64,000 nucleotides of DNA from Phragmites australis (Eukaryota > Streptophyta > Magnoliopsida > Poales > Poaceae), in assembly GCF_958298935.1 (NCBI RefSeq), contig NC_084921.1, positions 38,473,001-38,537,000 on the forward strand. The letters run 5' to 3'. Positions 61,029-64,000 of this stretch are shown here, piece by piece (the first letter of the stretch is position 1; every line of letters starts with the position of its first letter). A program made the translations under genes and the position numbers. Below the pieces are notes generated by a model, which made no database searches, was not told the DNA's origin, and saw only the letters and a list, made by a program, of their open reading frames with translations.

Positions 61029-61824
61029 TGTTGGTGAAAATAATAATAGGGTCCCCTGGCAGGGGGACCCACGACGGTCAAATATTAACCTTTTCTACAC
61101 GTTATGATTGGGCAGAAGCATGGTCCCCCGACGCGTCCAGTCAGCGACCACACGACTAGTTTCTCTGACCAGTATTCGGGTCTCAGAGGGAAACTCCACG
61201 ACCAGTTTTCTCTGGTCACGGGGTAGATATGTGTCTAATCAGTCTAATTTTATTACATACTTTTTCACTCAAGTGTTATCTCTTACTCAGGTCGTCCTTC
61301 CGGGCGGACCTAGGCATGATCAACACAGGCTTATCGTGTCCTGTATCGTAGCATTAAACACTACGGGACGGCCTAATAAAACGTGACAGTAGGTTTTGCA
61401 GGAGCACAGACGACACGTGGGGACGGGACCCGACAAACCAAGCGATAAGGATGGCGTGGGATCGATGGCGCATACCCTGTAGACCGACAGGGCATGTGGA
61501 ATGCGGCCACTCGATGGGTATAGGTTAGAAGGATTAGGTAGGCCTAAGTCTAGCTTGGGTCCCTATGTAAGTCCTCTCTCCCTCGAATATATAATGGGAG
61601 GGAGACACGGAGAAGAGATAGAAGATATCCAGTTCATTCATACCCATATAAAAAAATACACAGGATGTAGGACTATTGTCCCAAGAAAGACCCGAACCTG
61701 GATATCTGCTAGTATTCTTGAGTTCATCACATGCACGAAGAAAGGACATACGACCCTAGATCGTGGATCACGTGCCCATCATCAGGTACACCCAAGTATC
61801 ATTGTCAGGGACTAACCCTCGATA
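61029..61824 (+). repeat. 5' LTR of the Tat-like gypsy element (copy B)
   Basis: I saw no difference from 31863-32658. The LTR-like primer-binding region follows at 61825-61847. Confidence 0.88.
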
Positions 61825-64000
61825 TTTGGCGTGCTAGGTAGGGGGTGCATTTTTTACATCTTGGTAAATTTTTGTAGTATGTTTGGGCTACCCATGGCTG
61901 GATCCACCGTAACCGACGAGCCTGGCTCTAATGACTCGGGTTGCTATGGGTTGTTCACCATGAAGCAAGATCTAGACGAGCCCAGGGGCTGCAGAGACCT
62001 TCACGCTGCTAGGTCCTAACGATAGACTCTAGGCTGTGTGCCTTGGGAGAAAATTGCCCCGGCAACTGCAGGGCCATCCAAAAAGTCCCCCTCTGTGCTA
62101 GGATGGTTCGCCAACCATCCCGTGCGTTCCCCTCTTTTAACGGAATGACTCAGAGCCGCCGACAAGGTAAGATCCCTAATCAGGTAAAAGAGTAACCTAA
62201 AGCTAATTAGATATGAGCCCTCTTTGAGCAGGTTCATCCGGAGCATGAAAAAAGGGTCTTCCGCTCTTCAATTTTTCTGAAAGAAGGAACAATTGCTTTT
62301 TTGCAGATAGCAGGAAAATAAACTGTTTGCTCAGAACATCATAAGACCACAGGTTACGGACATGGTACGGGTTGTCTGGCAAGAAGGGCATCCAAAATCA
62401 GGGCTAGAACGACCTCGACCTCACCAACTAGCGATCTCCTCAGGTACATAGTTTAGTTATGTTTTTTCTAATTATTAGACGATATTGCAGAGTATAAGGG
62501 TCTGTTAACTGGAATACGAGCAACGCCTGTACAAGGGTTAATACACCAACTAGCGATGAGGAACTCGCTACTGGGCATAACCCAAGTACATATAGGGCGC
62601 CAGTGCTCGGGCCAGCCAACGACGATGCTCCAAAGTAAGAAAGCTAGAGCGACACTTCATCGGCTTTGAAGTCTAGCACTATCCCTCGCAAGGATAACTT
62701 GTTAGGCCGATGAGCTGGCCCGTCTAGTCTCTTCTTGCACACCTATCATGGTCAGAGTCTTTAAAAAAAAAAGGATTCACACGACCACCCACTGCGGTCT
62801 TTGACCGACGTGGAAGGGATGCTCTACTTAGAAAAGGAGCACCAGAGGCAACACCTTTGGAGGCAACGCCTCCTTCGGTGCCGTCGACCTCGAGTGGCCA
62901 TCATGTGATTGCCCTGCTTGATTCGAGTACAGCCTGGATGGATTAGATCTCGGACTACCTTCAGAATTAAGCAACCCCTTGACGATGACATATTAACAGA
63001 AAAGGTCATGCGGTAAGCTTGCAAAAATACTCCTTGGTAGAGGCACGCCTTTACCACCGAAGGAGCAATGACTTTTTACTGAAATACGTCACTCGGGAAG
63101 GGGGGAGCACAATGTTTCCCAACATCCTCGGAGGCATCAGTGGTGGTCGCGCTTCATAGTGTTCTCTGGTCGAAAAAAAGTTCCGGTAATGATTCTCTCG
63201 GCCCATGGCCCTCTAGGATGCTTGCAAGCTGATGAAATGATGTGTGCTATGACCATACCATGGTCGATGTATCAACCAACTAGCTCAAGCACCAAATAAC
63301 TACAAACCACGAGACTCGATTCGCCAGTCGAAGATCACCTATCAACCACCTTCGATGCTAACTACTCGGGTAGTGACCAGGTGGAGCGGCGAGAGGGTGA
63401 TACAGACCCGAGCGAAGAGATTTGCAAACATGCTCTAACTTCGAGCAGCCCAATGTAGATGAAACCCCAGGCGTTTCCATGACCACAAGGTTCAAAACGG
63501 ACACTGGTCACGGGCAACCGCGATGCGGTCTATAGTTCTCGACTTGGCCTGGTCAAGTTCGCCATGGAGGTCGGCCACAAATCACACAGCCCACGGAACA
63601 TCAATTCTATATATAAGGCTGCTAAAAAACGAGCCTGTTTTCCTATTTTGCAGGGCCTTCCAGACGAGCGGAAACATGACTTGTAAATCTTTCAAAGTTC
63701 TAGAAACTAGTCTCTTTACTTTGCAGGATTTCATGAACAGAAACGATTTCCCACCAAATTGTAAGTTTTTCCGTTTCAAAGGCTTGATCGCCTGGTTCGA
63801 GTTCTTCTTCCTCTGACTAGACGGTCGGGGGCTAGAACTATTAGAATCTGTATTTGGTTCCCTGGTAGCCAAGTTTTTTTCCCATTCGATCGCTCACCTT
63901 GGTGGGGTGAAAACCAGATGTAGCCACTTGCGTAAAGTCAAAGGTATAGATGCTCGTGGGATCGCAACCACAAGGCCACGACTCCCAATTCGGGTCAAGC
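61825..64000 (+). mobile_element. 5' part of the Tat-like gypsy element (copy B), cut by the window edge
   Basis: Equivalent of 32659-34834. It runs from the primer-binding region through the internal non-coding part into the first 249-bp tandem unit (starting near 63917), where the window ends. If the duplication is a 29-kb tandem, the antisense ORF and interrupted 3' LTR should follow outside the window. Confidence 0.8.

Larger units (their letters stand above)
48538..64000 (+). repeat. Large direct duplication, copy B (runs off the window)
   Basis: This is the second copy of 19369-34834 in the same orientation. The offset is 29,169 at the start, 29,168 after the lost A near 22232, and 29,166 after the shortened C run near 52908. 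Copy-B bases at the variant sites are C at 48875, T at 52886, A at 53051, A at 53263, A at 54092, A at 54243, C at 55403 and G at 62352. Homology is unbroken at the right window edge, so the true end is not visible. Confidence 0.97.

Overview
The window looks like plant nuclear DNA from a grass (Poaceae); the species cannot be fixed. The evidence is the transposon spectrum (Ty1-copia, Tat-type Ty3-gypsy with an antisense ORF, CACTA elements with TNP2 or C48-protease proteins, hAT, Stowaway- and Tourist-like MITEs), GT-AG introns, and one clear plant housekeeping gene. Most long ORFs are broken transposon genes or chance frames.

Layout. 1-1920: intergenic with a Stowaway-like MITE. About 1925-4748: decayed plus-strand Ty1-copia pol. 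About 4745-8957: decayed CACTA element with a minus-strand TNP2-type transposase. 8958-12735: intergenic. About 12736-17540: a second CACTA element encoding, on the minus strand, a large plant CACTA protein with a C48 (Ulp1-like) protease domain. 17541-19368: AT-rich spacer with CGGA-motif arrays. 19369-34834: first copy of a very recent large duplication. It holds an EMC6 gene, a minus-strand copia fragment, an LTR-like piece, a CACTA fragment, an acidic ORF with a premature stop, and the 5' part of a Tat-like gypsy element. 34751-41810: rest of that gypsy element (249-bp tandem repeats, antisense ORF, 3' LTR split by a 1.7-kb insertion). About 42520-45900: decayed hAT element. 46437-46758: Tourist-like MITE. 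48538-64000: second copy of the duplicated segment, running off the window.

The main observation is the direct duplication. Sequence from 19369 recurs from 48538, with an offset of 29,169 falling to 29,166 after two small indels. It continues to the last base (34834 = 64000). By eye I find 8 substitutions, all transitions, plus a 1-bp and a 2-bp indel in 15.46 kb. If it is a simple head-to-tail tandem, the unit is 29,169 bp and the second copy should end near 77.7 kb. An uncollapsed haplotype or misjoin in the assembly would look the same and must be excluded.

The only gene I can name confidently is EMC6 (ER membrane protein complex subunit 6), 111 residues from four exons including a 20-nt micro-exon. 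It is intact and coding-identical in both copies (20306-22523 and 49475-51691). No operon-like or multi-gene host system is visible. The rest of the window is a record of nested transposon insertion and decay.
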